A DNA stretch of 31,904 nt from Prevotellaceae bacterium (lineage in GTDB: Bacteria; Bacteroidota; Bacteroidia; Bacteroidales; UBA932), in the NCBI GenBank assembly GCA_031257655.1, contig JAIROF010000086.1, positions 1 through 31,904 of the forward strand, written 5' to 3'. Below the pieces are notes generated by a model. It saw nothing but the letters and a program-made list of their open reading frames with translations. It was not told where the DNA came from and did no database searches. Shown piece after piece: positions 1 through 8,967 of the stretch. The stretch's first letter is position 1, and every line of letters begins with the position of its first letter. The translations under genes and the position numbers were made by a program.

Positions 1-117
1 GAGGCGATAAACAGGTCGTTACAGAAAACCATAAATCACGAAAACAAAAAAGAGTTGGATACACTATTAGCATTGAATTTTCAACTCTACGATAGCGCAA
101 TTTATGGCCGAGCATAG
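1..117 (+). CDS. 3' end of an unidentified protein (partial)
   Basis: Frame 1 is open from the window edge to a TAG stop at 115-117 and gives 38 residues, ending in LLALNFQLYDSAIYGRA. The composition is that of a normal soluble helical C-terminus, unlike the repeat-derived reading frames further right. A perfect 8-bp hairpin follows 15 bp after the stop, which fits the end of a transcription unit. The family cannot be told from this fragment. Only the open frame and the following hairpin support it, so it could be chance. Confidence 0.4.
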   Translation, partial: EAINRSLQKTINHENKKELDTLLALNFQLYDSAIYGRA

Positions 118-132
118 TATATAATATGTCAA

Positions 133-156
133 TCGTTCTCCTTGAGAACGAGTTTT
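133..156 (+). terminator. Hairpin after the partial gene, possible terminator
   Basis: TCGTTCTC (133-140) and GAGAACGA (144-151) are perfect 8-bp inverted repeats around a CTT loop, followed by a short T stretch (GTTTTCG). The T tract is weak, so termination is only suggested by the position just after a stop codon. Confidence 0.4.
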
Positions 157-247
157 CGTGCAAATTTATTTTCGCTGCTGCTTCATGGGCAATAGAAATT
201 TTTGAGGGTTAACGGCATGCTTAATTAGCGGCAAAGGTATAATTTTT

Positions 248-442
248 GTAGCTACTCAGGTACCCTTTGTGACATTTCCGTTAAAAAAACAACTACAAAA
301 ACACACTTTGTGAAATCTTTGTGAACTTTGTTCCTTTGTGGTTGGAAAAATACCACGAAGACACAAAGAACACAAGGTTTTTACAAGGAGAATTTTTATT
401 ACTTTTGTGATTTGCAATGAAATATGCTACCTGAGTAGTTAC
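248..442. repeat. Inverted-repeat-bounded element with CTTTGTG-type repeats
   Basis: The ends are GTAGCTACTCAGGTA (248-262) and TACCTGAGTAGTTAC (428-442), which pair over 14 of 15 bases. AT-rich flanks outside both arms also partly match. The interior contains several CTTTGTG/CACAAAG words arranged partly as inverted copies around about 340-360. This wording resembles the CACAAAG-type intergenic repeats seen in Bacteroidetes genomes. No transposase is present. A MITE-like or structured non-coding repeat is the best reading. Confidence 0.5.
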
Positions 443-593
443 GAAAAATATTTTATCTATCTTTTTACCGCCGTAATTATAAATATGGGTGATGTCCATT
501 TTTGATTGATACAATTCGCAAACAAGTGAAAATCAGCATTGTGCACAAATTGTGTGGGGGGGGGCGAAAAACCTCATTCTCAACCTCATTTCC

Positions 594-747
594 CTAACAA
601 AACAACCTCAGTAGCAGCGCAAACAACAACATGTAACAACCTCATTACCTTATTATTAATGAAAATTGGAGGCGAGCAAACGGAAAATAAGGTAATGAGG
701 CTGGATGGATGTTGGTTAGCTCATTGCTACTAAGGTTGTTGTGTTAG
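594..747. repeat. Nested inverted-repeat (cruciform-like) element
   Basis: The outer arms 594-616 and 725-747 pair over 21 of 23 bases. The inner arms CCTCATTACCTTATT (640-654) and AATAAGGTAATGAGG (686-700) pair perfectly over 15 bases around a 31-nt loop. The word ACCTCATT also occurs just outside as direct copies at 571 and 583. Two nested stems within 154 bp are not explained by coding sequence. It may be a MITE-like remnant or a structured RNA. Confidence 0.5.
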
Positions 748-1086
748 TAAAATTAGGTGTAACCGAGCGTAGTGCGCGCACGAACACCAAAAATAAGCAC
801 GAGTGAGTAAATAAGGTTTTTTGGGCGCAAGCAAAATCTGCGAAATTTTTGGCTAATTCTTTTTTTGGACGATGTCCTTATTTACTGATGCAAAAACGTA
901 TTTTTGTTGATTGTTAAGCATTTGTAATCTTTCGGTAAAATTGATACCTGTTTGATCATTTGCCAATTGAAGTTCATATCAATAGATCGCGGACACTACC
1001 GAAGTAATGATATATGCTGCGCTCGTCCGCAGGGCTACGACAAGCATAAAAAAAGCTAAAATGCCATATTTACGGCGTTTTTAGTT

Positions 1087-1094
1087 TACATTTG
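1087..1094 (+). promoter_or_regulatory. Bacteroidetes -7 box for the oxidoreductase gene
   Basis: TACATTTG matches the TAnnTTTG consensus and lies 31 bp before the ATG at 1126, which gives a short leader. No clear -33 TTG is seen. Confidence 0.5.
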
Positions 1095-1125
1095 CACAAG
1101 TGTCATCCAAAATCAATTCACGTTT

Positions 1126-2103
1126 ATGGGAAAAAATTACAGCTGGGGGTTACTGGGCGCAGGCCACATAGCCAACAAGTTTGCCGCCGGGCTACAGGAG
1201 CTGCCAAGCGCTAAGCGGTATGCCGTAGCGGCGCGCTCCTTAGACCGCGCCGAAGCCTTCGGGGCTGCTCATGGCTTTGAGAAGGCATACGGGTCGTACG
1301 AGGCCATGCTGGCCGATCCGCAGGTCGACATAGTGTACATTTCGACTACCAACAACCTGCACTTTGAGCACGCTATGATGTGCTTAGAGGCAGGAAAAGC
1401 CGTTTTGTGCGAAAAGCCGTTTGCTTCCGACCTGAAGCAGGTGGAGAAAATGGTGGCTAAGGCGCAGGAAAAGCAAGTTTTTCTGATGGAAGCGCTATGG
1501 AGCCGATTCCTGCCCAGCATGATCCAATTTAAAAGCCAAGCTAAGGAAAATGCCATTGGAAGGCCCCTGCTGCTACAGTGCAATTTTGGGTTCATTTCAC
1601 CCTTCGACCCCCAAAAGCGGATTTACAACCCGGCACTGGGCGGCGGCTCTGTCCCCGACATCGGAATTTACCCGATTTTTACCGCCATGTACCTGTTTGG
1701 CCGCCCAACGGAGATCAGCGTAACGTCGACGCCTACCCCTACCGGCACGGATTGGACTACCGCCATACTGTTCAAGCACAAAGAAAAAGAGATCAGCATG
1801 CTGACCTCTTCTTTTGAAGCAAACTTAGACAACGAAGCCCGCCTGTACGGCGATAGGGGGTATCTAAAGCTGCATACGATGTTCCACATGCCAACAAAGC
1901 TATCCGTCAACCGGAACAACGGCTGGGAGGAGGAGATTCCCGTTTTTTCTACCGGCAACGGCTACAGCTACGAAGCAGCCGAAGTCATGGATTGCTTAGA
2001 CAGCGGGCTTATAGAAAGCCCCGCCCTGCCCCACGCTTTTTCTTTGGAGCTGATGGAGGTGCTGAACGAGGTAAGCCGCAAAGCGGAGGAGAGCTATCGG
2101 TAG
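1126..2103 (+). CDS. Gfo/Idh/MocA family NAD(P)-dependent oxidoreductase
   Basis: A 325-residue cytoplasmic protein of normal length for the family. The N-terminal Rossmann fold starts with GLLGAGHIANKFAAGL (glycine-rich nucleotide-binding turn, about residues 8-23). The family motif CEKPFA follows at about residues 95-100. The C-terminal half is the alpha/beta substrate domain, with GGGSVPDIGIYP as its conserved core. Members oxidise or epimerise sugars, inositols or sugar amines, or act as trans-1,2-dihydrobenzene-1,2-diol dehydrogenase-like enzymes; the substrate cannot be assigned here. The gene stands alone, convergent with the rhamnosidase gene, with 23 bp between the two stops. A -7 box at 1087 supports this start. 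Confidence 0.93.
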   Translation: MGKNYSWGLLGAGHIANKFAAGLQELPSAKRYAVAARSLDRAEAFGAAHGFEKAYGSYEAMLADPQVDIVYISTTNNLHFEHAMMCLEAGKAVLCEKPFASDLKQVEKMVAKAQEKQVFLMEALWSRFLPSMIQFKSQAKENAIGRPLLLQCNFGFISPFDPQKRIYNPALGGGSVPDIGIYPIFTAMYLFGRPTEISVTSTPTPTGTDWTTAILFKHKEKEISMLTSSFEANLDNEARLYGDRGYLKLHTMFHMPTKLSVNRNNGWEEEIPVFSTGNGYSYEAAEVMDCLDSGLIESPALPHAFSLELMEVLNEVSRKAEESYR

Positions 2104-2126
2104 GCATGGCGGGCTAAGCGCACCGG

Positions 2127-3878
2127 CTAAATCACATTCGCCTTTACGCCTTTTGGGGCCTCGACGGTCGTCTTTACCTTCCCGTCGGGGCCTTTTTTGT
2201 GGCTGATATGCACGAGGCCCATCGGCGTTGGAAAAGTCCCCTCAACCCACTCCAAGCTTCCCAAATGCGGCTCTATGCTCAAGACTCTGCATCCCGGCTC
2301 CAGCACCTTTACGCCCAGCACATGCTCGCTAAGCCAGGCGGTAGGCCCCGAGGCCCAGCCGTGGCAAAGGCTGTGGCGCAGGTTTTTGTAGCAGTAATCG
2401 CCAAAATCGGCGTGAATATCCTTCTTCCCTTCGGGGACAAGCTCATCGATGCCCGCCGCATTTTCGAGCCAGCCGATATCGAAATCTTCCCAGAACGTGG
2501 TAGCGCCCATATCCAGCATCCCGCCCCAAAACTCGCGGATGTTGTCTATTGCGCCCTGGTAGTTTCCCGCTTTTGCCTGAGCCTGCAACATGTAATACCC
2601 GTAGAAGGTGGAAAAATTCTTTGCGCCGCCCACAGAAATCGTTGCCTGGTCTGCCGTTTTTGCCGGCATCATATCGGCTAAGGCCAGCAAGGCGGCAGCC
2701 TGCTTCAGGTGGTTATGGTCGGGGAGCTGCTTTTTCATCAAGGCGGCAGTGGCGGTACATTTTTTTGCCAGGGAGGCGTTGCCCAGCACATCGCTCATTT
2801 CTGCGCCGGCCTGCAAGGCCAGCACCATAAGCGCCTGCAAGCCTGCATCTACGCCCGCAGCATTAGGGCTTGAGGGCCAGTCGAGGAAGCGCCCGCCCTC
2901 GAGCTTTTCCTTCCCGGTGGCGTCGACCTTGGTAAGCAAGAGGTTGAGCAGGTCGGTCAGGTAGCGCTGCTGCTCCTTAAGGTAAGGCAAGCTGCCCTGG
3001 TACTTGTACCAGTCGCGATGAATAATAATCCACCACAGCGAATAGGAGCACATTCCGTTCATCCATCCCGGCAGCGGGGTAATGTCGCGCGCAAGGTCGA
3101 GGCTTTTGGGGATGACCTCGTTATATCCGAAAACGGTGCTCACCGTCATCACCTCGGGGTGGAGGTCGCCAAGCCAAACCAGCCGGTCGCGCTTAATTCC
3201 GTCCCAGATGTACTCTTGCATGTTGAGGTGCACGGTGTAGGCGCCCGTCAGCCATATCCTGTTGAGGCGCTCGTCGTTGCAGCGAAACGAGCCGAGATAG
3301 GGAATATCGCGGTAGGTGAATATGGCGTTGACCTCCTTGAGGCCGAGCGTTACGTTTGGCTCCACCAGGTCGATCCGGGCGAAGCGGAACCCGCTGTTGC
3401 CCACCTCCGCAACGCCCAGAAAGGGTAAGGTCATGGTAAAATCTCTCATGGCATGGTCGTTCGTTGCGCCTTGCGCGCCTACCGTGCTCATGGCTTCCGA
3501 AACCGATTCCCCCAGGCGCACGCGAATCTTGGCGCCGCCGCCCGTAGCGTCGGTTACGATCTGCAAGCCGCCCTGCAGCTCCTTGCCAAAATCAAGCAGG
3601 ATGCCAGCATATTCGGCATCGGTGCTGCGCATCTTAGCTATTGCCCGGCCCGACAGGTCGCTTTGGCCGTTGCCTTTTTCGAGGAGCTTTTCGGCGTTTT
3701 GGATGAGCTGCCCGTTGCCGTCGTGCTGCCACACAATGCGCTGGGGCGCGAGGTAGACGCGCACCCGGCTGTCGCCAAACGATTTCCCGGCGTATTCGTC
3801 ACCAAAAACCGGCGGCAGCTGCTGCGCCTGTAGCCCGAATGCAAGGCTCATGAGAGTAAGAAAAGTAATTTTTTTCAT
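2127..3878 (-). CDS. Secreted GH78-like alpha-L-rhamnosidase
   Basis: The chosen start at 3878 gives MKKITFLTLMSLAFGLQAQ, a clean signal peptide; an in-frame ATG seven codons upstream would spoil it. The mature protein has a beta-sandwich N-terminal part and then an (alpha/alpha)6 catalytic region. The motif WDGIKRDRLVWLGDLHPE is the hallmark acidic segment of family GH78. Downstream come GATTFWEDFDIGW and SLCHGWASGPTAWL, which line the pocket in this family. It should release terminal L-rhamnose from glycans in the periplasm or at the cell surface. At about 583 residues it is shorter than many GH78 enzymes and seems to lack extra carbohydrate-binding domains. No SusC/SusD pair lies nearby. 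Related GH families with the same fold cannot be fully excluded. Confidence 0.85.
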   Translation of the reverse strand: MKKITFLTLMSLAFGLQAQQLPPVFGDEYAGKSFGDSRVRVYLAPQRIVWQHDGNGQLIQNAEKLLEKGNGQSDLSGRAIAKMRSTDAEYAGILLDFGKELQGGLQIVTDATGGGAKIRVRLGESVSEAMSTVGAQGATNDHAMRDFTMTLPFLGVAEVGNSGFRFARIDLVEPNVTLGLKEVNAIFTYRDIPYLGSFRCNDERLNRIWLTGAYTVHLNMQEYIWDGIKRDRLVWLGDLHPEVMTVSTVFGYNEVIPKSLDLARDITPLPGWMNGMCSYSLWWIIIHRDWYKYQGSLPYLKEQQRYLTDLLNLLLTKVDATGKEKLEGGRFLDWPSSPNAAGVDAGLQALMVLALQAGAEMSDVLGNASLAKKCTATAALMKKQLPDHNHLKQAAALLALADMMPAKTADQATISVGGAKNFSTFYGYYMLQAQAKAGNYQGAIDNIREFWGGMLDMGATTFWEDFDIGWLENAAGIDELVPEGKKDIHADFGDYCYKNLRHSLCHGWASGPTAWLSEHVLGVKVLEPGCRVLSIEPHLGSLEWVEGTFPTPMGLVHISHKKGPDGKVKTTVEAPKGVKANVI

Positions 3879-3980
3879 GTTGTCGGCAGTAAAATGCATG
3901 TTTTTTAGAAGCTGTTTTTGTCTGAACTCGGATTTTTGAGATTTAAATGGTTGCCATGATTGCTGACGCCGAAATTCTCA

Positions 3981-4014
3981 TCTGTGCAATCTGTGTAATC
4001 TGTGCAATTTGTGG
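3981..4014. repeat. 9-bp tandem repeat (TCTGTGCAA, about 3.8 copies)
   Basis: TCTGTGCAA, TCTGTGTAA and TCTGTGCAA followed by TTTGTGG lie in the space between the divergent rhamnosidase and enolase genes. No function is evident. Confidence 0.7.
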
Positions 4015-4105
4015 ATTGTTAACATCACATCCAAGCCGGGCGTCCTGCTTTTTTATTCCGGCTTAACGGAGCTTAAACGCCGCAGAAGCTTAACTTAAGG
4101 AGGCA

Positions 4106-4113
4106 CAAATATA
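4106..4113 (-). promoter_or_regulatory. Candidate -7 box for the rhamnosidase gene
   Basis: On the minus strand this reads TATATTTG, an exact TAnnTTTG match. It would give a leader of about 220 nt before the ATG at 3878, long enough for regulation. Confidence 0.45.
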
Positions 4114-4341
4114 GCAATTTTTTTGCTGTTGCCTATCCCGCTCCCATTTTTTTGCGGGGAGAAGAAAAATTTGCCGAAGAAAACCTTCAAAACCGCCTCA
4201 CCATGAGCACAGTATATCATTTTGATGCGTTTTTCCCTGATTTTTCGGGCGTAATCCGCGATTTCTACAAAATATTAGCTACCTTTACGCGGCAAAATTT
4301 AATGGGCTAGCATACAAACAACATCAAATCATACAAGCATC

Positions 4342-5631
<1,290 letters not shown>

Positions 5632-5698
5632 CCCCGCTTCGGGGGGCGCCCTTTAGCCCGGCGCGCTTTGACCTGGCGCGCTTGCGATTTGCTTTTTT

Positions 5699-5817
5699 AG
5701 CGCACCAGACGGCGCGGATGTTTATGGTTTACGCAGCCGAAGAACCGTAGCGGAGCTCGGCGCAGCCAAATGGCCGAAATCTGCGTAAACCATAAACATC
5801 TGCGCCGTCTGCGCGCT
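5699..5817. repeat. Large imperfect inverted repeat between eno and nhaD
   Basis: The arms 5699-5736 and 5781-5817 are near-perfect reverse complements. They share GATGTTTATGGTTTACGCAG exactly, with two substitutions and a one-base gap elsewhere, around a 44-nt loop. The element lies between two convergent genes and has no clean T tract. It may stop transcription from both sides or be a REP/MITE-type dispersed element. Confidence 0.75.
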
Positions 5818-5854
5818 ATTTTCGTATTCATGGCGCGGGCGCGGTGGGGCAGCT

Positions 5855-7198
5855 TTAGCGCAGCATTTGCTCCAGCACAAACACGCCGCAGCCGGCAAGG
5901 TAGCCCGTTAGCGCTAAAAGGGAAATGTGCTTGAGGTACCAGATAAAGTCTATTTTTTCCATTCCCATTACGGCCACGCCTGCCGCCGACCCAATGATGA
6001 GGATGCTTCCGCCCGTACCCGCTGCGTATGCGGTGAACTCCCAGAAGTAGTGGTCTGTCGGAAATCCGTACATCCCCATAGCGCCCGCCACCAGCGGCAC
6101 GTTGTCCACTATCGACGAGAGTATGCCCATGATGAGGGTAATGAGGTAGTACTTGCTTGGCTCTTGCAGGGGAATGGCCTCCAAGCTATTCGCCAGCATC
6201 ATCAGCTGCCCGCAGGTTTGCATGGCCGCCACGGCGACCAGAATGCCCAGAAAGAAGAGGATGCTCGGCGCATCAATCTTTCGCAGCATAGCCGATACCG
6301 ACAGCTGCCCGGATTCAAACTCCGGTCGGCGGGCGTTCATCAGCTCGGTAACAATCCACAGGATGCTCAGCCCGCCAAGCACGCCGAGGTAGGGCGGCAG
6401 GTGGGTTACGGTTTTGAACACGGGAACGAAGAGCAGAAAGCCTACGCCGAGAAAAAAGATCAGGTTGCGCTCCCATATCTTGAGCTCAATGTGCCGCTGG
6501 TTTTCGTCTTTTTCCGGGCGCCCCACCTTTCCCTTGAGCGTGAAGGAAAGGATGCCCAGCGGAACGAGGAGCGAAACGATGCTCGGCAGGAATATGGCGT
6601 GCACAATGTTCAGCGCGCTGATTTTGTTTCCAATCCAGAGCATGATGGTGGTAACGTCGCCTATGGGCGACCAGGCGCCGCCGGAGTTGGCGGCAATGAT
6701 CACCATTCCGCCGAATATCCACCGGTCGCGCCGGTTGCCAATCAGCTTGCGGAGCAGGGCTACCATCACAATGGAGGTGGTGAGGTTGTCCAGCACCGCC
6801 GACATAAAAAATGAGATGATGGAGATAATCCACAGCAGCGACGCCTTTCGCGCAGTCTTGATGCGGCTCGTAATGATGCCGAATCCGCCGTGGTTGTCTA
6901 TCAGCTCCACGATGGTCATGGCGCCGAGCAGGAAAAAAAGAATTTCGGCAATTTCGCCCAGGTGGTGTATCAAGGCCACGTGGGTTATCCAGCCGATGAA
7001 GGAGCTTCCCGGATTTGCCTCTAAGTAGGCGCGCACGGGGGAGTACTCCGGCAGCGCCAGCGGGTTGCACAGCGCTAAAAGCGTCCACATGATTACCCCC
7101 AGCAGCAGCGCCGAGGCTGCCTTATTCACGCGTAGCGGGTGCTCCAGGGCAATCATCAGGTAGCCCGCAGCAAACACCGCAATCATTACATAAAACAT
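5855..7198 (-). CDS. nhaD: NhaD-type Na+/H+ antiporter
   Basis: A 447-residue inner-membrane protein with about 11-13 hydrophobic segments. Family hallmarks are ALIHHLGEIAEILFFLLGAMTIVELID near residue 75-105, SAVLDNLTTSIVM at about 133-145, IIAANSGGAWSPIGDVTTIMLW at about 168-189, and the second DN motif SSIVDNVPLVAGAMGMY near residue 360. The duplicated discontinuous-helix motifs are typical of the ion-transporter superfamily. NhaD exports Na+ (or Li+) in exchange for protons. The gene is a single transcription unit with a -7 box at 7278-7271, opposite enolase. With a predicted proton-type c subunit in the same window, it would support Na+ export. Confidence 0.92.
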   Translation of the reverse strand: MFYVMIAVFAAGYLMIALEHPLRVNKAASALLLGVIMWTLLALCNPLALPEYSPVRAYLEANPGSSFIGWITHVALIHHLGEIAEILFFLLGAMTIVELIDNHGGFGIITSRIKTARKASLLWIISIISFFMSAVLDNLTTSIVMVALLRKLIGNRRDRWIFGGMVIIAANSGGAWSPIGDVTTIMLWIGNKISALNIVHAIFLPSIVSLLVPLGILSFTLKGKVGRPEKDENQRHIELKIWERNLIFFLGVGFLLFVPVFKTVTHLPPYLGVLGGLSILWIVTELMNARRPEFESGQLSVSAMLRKIDAPSILFFLGILVAVAAMQTCGQLMMLANSLEAIPLQEPSKYYLITLIMGILSSIVDNVPLVAGAMGMYGFPTDHYFWEFTAYAAGTGGSILIIGSAAGVAVMGMEKIDFIWYLKHISLLALTGYLAGCGVFVLEQMLR

Positions 7199-7270
7199 AG
7201 CATTGTCATTTTAGTTAGCTACTCTCTCCGCAAGCGCCGGCGCACGCGCTGCCGCGCCGCTCGAAGCGCA

Positions 7271-7278
7271 CAAAGATA
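7271..7278 (-). promoter_or_regulatory. -7 box for nhaD
   Basis: The minus strand reads TATCTTTG, an exact TAnnTTTG match, about 72 bp upstream of the nhaD ATG. Confidence 0.5.
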
Positions 7279-7331
7279 GCATATTTGAGCGTATTTTGGA
7301 TGTGCAGGGACGAAAATTTTGGAGGTTCCCC

Positions 7332-8903
7332 TCACTCGTAGGCCCCCATTTTGAGAATGCTCACCTCTTTTGGGGATAGCATTCTCCACTTTCCGCGCTC
7401 CAGCGATTTTTTGGTAAGACCTGCAAAGTACACGCGGTCGAGCTTTTTGACTTCGTAGCCCAGCGCCTCAAACATTCGCCGCACCACGCGGTTGCGCCCC
7501 GAGTGAATTTCCAGGCCTACTTCGGTCTTATCCTCCATGTTGGTGTACCCCACTTCGTCGGCCACGGCAAGGCCATCTTCGAGCTCCACGCCCTCCACGA
7601 GCTGCTCCATGTCGGGCTTCTTGAGGGTTTTGTTCAGCGTCACCTGGTACACCTTGCGCTTGTTGTAGCTGGGGTGGGTAAGCGTTTTGGTCAGCTCGCC
7701 GTCGTTGGTAAAGAGGAGCACGCCGGTGGTATTTTTGTCTAAGCGCCCCACCGGGTACACGCGCTCCGAGCATGCGTCGGCAATGAGGTCCATCACCGTT
7801 TTGTCGGCGTGGGGGTCTTCTACGGTGGTGACGTAGCCCTTGGGCTTGTTGAGCACGATGTACACCTTTCTTTCGCCCGAAAGCTTATCCCCGTTCCAGC
7901 GAATATCGTCGGTTGGCAGCACCTTTGCTCCGAGCGTGGTTACCACTTCGCCGTTTACGGTAATTTCACCGTTCTGTATGTACTCGTCGGCCTCGCGGCG
8001 CGAGCAGACGCCCGAGTTGGCAATGAACTTGTTGAGGCGCACGGGCATGTTCGGCTCCTTAACCTGAATTTCCCTCACCGGTTTTCGCTCCGCGCGGGGC
8101 CTGGCGCTGCGCGATTCGTAGCTGTCGCGGTCAGCGTAAGGCTTGCGGGGGTAGGGTTTTTCGCTTCTATCGCTGCCGTAGCGTTGGCGGTCTTCAAACG
8201 GCCTTTCGCGGCGGGGTTTTTCGGCACGTTCGTCGTACAATTTTTTCGTGCGGTATCCGCGCGGCTCTTCGTCACGGTAGGGCCTTCGGTCGTAGGCGCT
8301 GCCTTCGCCCGCCCGTCCGCGCCCAAAGGGGCGGCGCTCGCTGCGCGGCTCTTCGTCCCGGTAGGGCTTCCGGTTGTACGCGCCGCCTTCGCCCGCCCGT
8401 CCGCGCCCAAAGGGGCGGCGCTCGCTGCGCGGCTCTTCGTCCCGGTAGGGCTTCCGGTCGTAGGCGCTGCCTTCGCCCGCCCGTCCGCGCCCGGAGGCGC
8501 GGCGCTCGCTGCGCGGCTTTTCCCGGTAAAATTCTTCAAACTCCGACGATTTTTTCGGCCGCTCTCCGGCGCTTTTGCCGGCGGCGCGGCGGCGCGGCTT
8601 TTCGTATTCGCCGCTCGGCGTAGCGCGGGGGGCGCGGCGCGGCTTGGGGTTGAAGCCGGCGTCGTTGGCGGCGTCGGGGTATGCTTCGCTTGGCGATGTG
8701 CGATTTTTGAAAAAGCTTTGCCGCGCCGTTGCCCGGCCAGCGGGTTGCTCTTCGTCTTCGGTATGCGCGCGCGCGCGCGGTTTCGGCTCAGCGCCGTCGG
8801 CGGGAAGTTCGGCGTCGCCGGTAGCAGCGGCAGCGGTCTTTTTGCGCTCCATGCTGCCTGTTCGCGGGCGGTAAACCTTAGGTTCTTCCTGATTATTCTC
8901 CAT
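7332..8903 (-). CDS. rluB: RluB/RsuA-family 23S/16S rRNA pseudouridine synthase with long repetitive N-terminus
   Basis: The C-terminal 240 residues of this 523-residue protein are a complete enzyme. An S4 RNA-binding domain covers about 288-335 (VRLNKFIANSGVCSRREADEYI). A pseudouridine synthase core follows with GRLDKNTTGVLL (catalytic Asp389), then IHSGRNRVVRRMFEALGYEV. It converts uridine to pseudouridine in rRNA; RluB-type is most likely, but RsuA, RluE and RluF share these motifs. Residues 1-285 are a low-complexity Arg/Glu/Gly/Tyr/Pro-rich tail, predicted to be disordered, with three tandem 28-residue repeats at 130-213. Such tails are common in Bacteroidetes homologues. It is divergent from hemW, with a promoter at 8953-8946. 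Confidence 0.93.
   Translation of the reverse strand: MENNQEEPKVYRPRTGSMERKKTAAAATGDAELPADGAEPKPRARAHTEDEEQPAGRATARQSFFKNRTSPSEAYPDAANDAGFNPKPRRAPRATPSGEYEKPRRRAAGKSAGERPKKSSEFEEFYREKPRSERRASGRGRAGEGSAYDRKPYRDEEPRSERRPFGRGRAGEGGAYNRKPYRDEEPRSERRPFGRGRAGEGSAYDRRPYRDEEPRGYRTKKLYDERAEKPRRERPFEDRQRYGSDRSEKPYPRKPYADRDSYESRSARPRAERKPVREIQVKEPNMPVRLNKFIANSGVCSRREADEYIQNGEITVNGEVVTTLGAKVLPTDDIRWNGDKLSGERKVYIVLNKPKGYVTTVEDPHADKTVMDLIADACSERVYPVGRLDKNTTGVLLFTNDGELTKTLTHPSYNKRKVYQVTLNKTLKKPDMEQLVEGVELEDGLAVADEVGYTNMEDKTEVGLEIHSGRNRVVRRMFEALGYEVKKLDRVYFAGLTKKSLERGKWRMLSPKEVSILKMGAYE
8265..8516 (-). repeat. Three tandem 84-bp coding repeats (28 residues each)
   Basis: The repeats encode residues 130-157, 158-185 and 186-213 of the pseudouridine synthase, each beginning PRSERR and ending PYRDEE. 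The middle and last units differ at few positions, which suggests recent expansion. The period is a multiple of three, so the frame is kept. Confidence 0.9.
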
Positions 8904-8945
8904 ACAGTATTGCCTCTTTACAATTTTTTAAAATCAATTATCCGA

Positions 8946-8953
8946 CAAAAGTA
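8946..8953 (-). promoter_or_regulatory. -7 box for the pseudouridine synthase gene
   Basis: The minus strand reads TACTTTTG, an exact TAnnTTTG match, 42 bp before the ATG at 8903. It sits in the 64-bp gap shared with the divergent hemW gene, so the two promoters overlap. Confidence 0.5.
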
Positions 8954-8967
8954 GCTTATTTTGCAAT

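Larger units (their letters stand above)
157..1125. other. Repeat-rich intergenic region without a convincing gene
   Basis: About 1 kb with no open frame that looks like a protein. The longer frames on either strand (293-514 minus, 539-733 plus) translate short repeats. The stretch holds two inverted-repeat elements listed separately (248-442 and 594-747) and a third pair of perfect 11-bp arms, AGTAAATAAGG at 806-816 and its complement at 876-886. A TACCTTTG box on the minus strand (239-232) points toward the window edge but has no gene to drive. The last 40 bases hold the candidate promoter of the oxidoreductase gene. Confidence 0.6.
3879..4341. other. Divergent intergenic region between the rhamnosidase gene and eno
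   Basis: No protein-coding signal. It holds the 9-bp repeat, a minus-strand -7 box for the rhamnosidase gene (4113-4106) and a near-match TACCTTTA at 4280-4287, about 55 bp before the enolase ATG, that could be the eno promoter. Confidence 0.6.

Noticed and set aside
232..239. Minus-strand TACCTTTG promoter box
   Set aside because: No gene lies downstream on that strand before the window edge; kept only as a remark in the intergenic entry.
293..514. 73-residue open frame on the minus strand
   Set aside because: It translates the CTTTGTG/CACAAAG repeat inside the inverted-repeat element; no protein-like features or start signal.
539..733. 64-residue open frame on the plus strand
   Set aside because: It runs through a G-run and the nested inverted repeat; composition is set by the repeats.
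8763..8780. Alternating GC run as a Z-DNA or regulatory element
   Set aside because: It is inside the coding tail of the pseudouridine synthase gene (Arg/Ala codons) and is explained by codon use.
7809..8954. 381-residue open frame on the plus strand opposite the pseudouridine synthase gene
   Set aside because: Shadow created by the Arg/Gly-rich repeats; no recognisable features.
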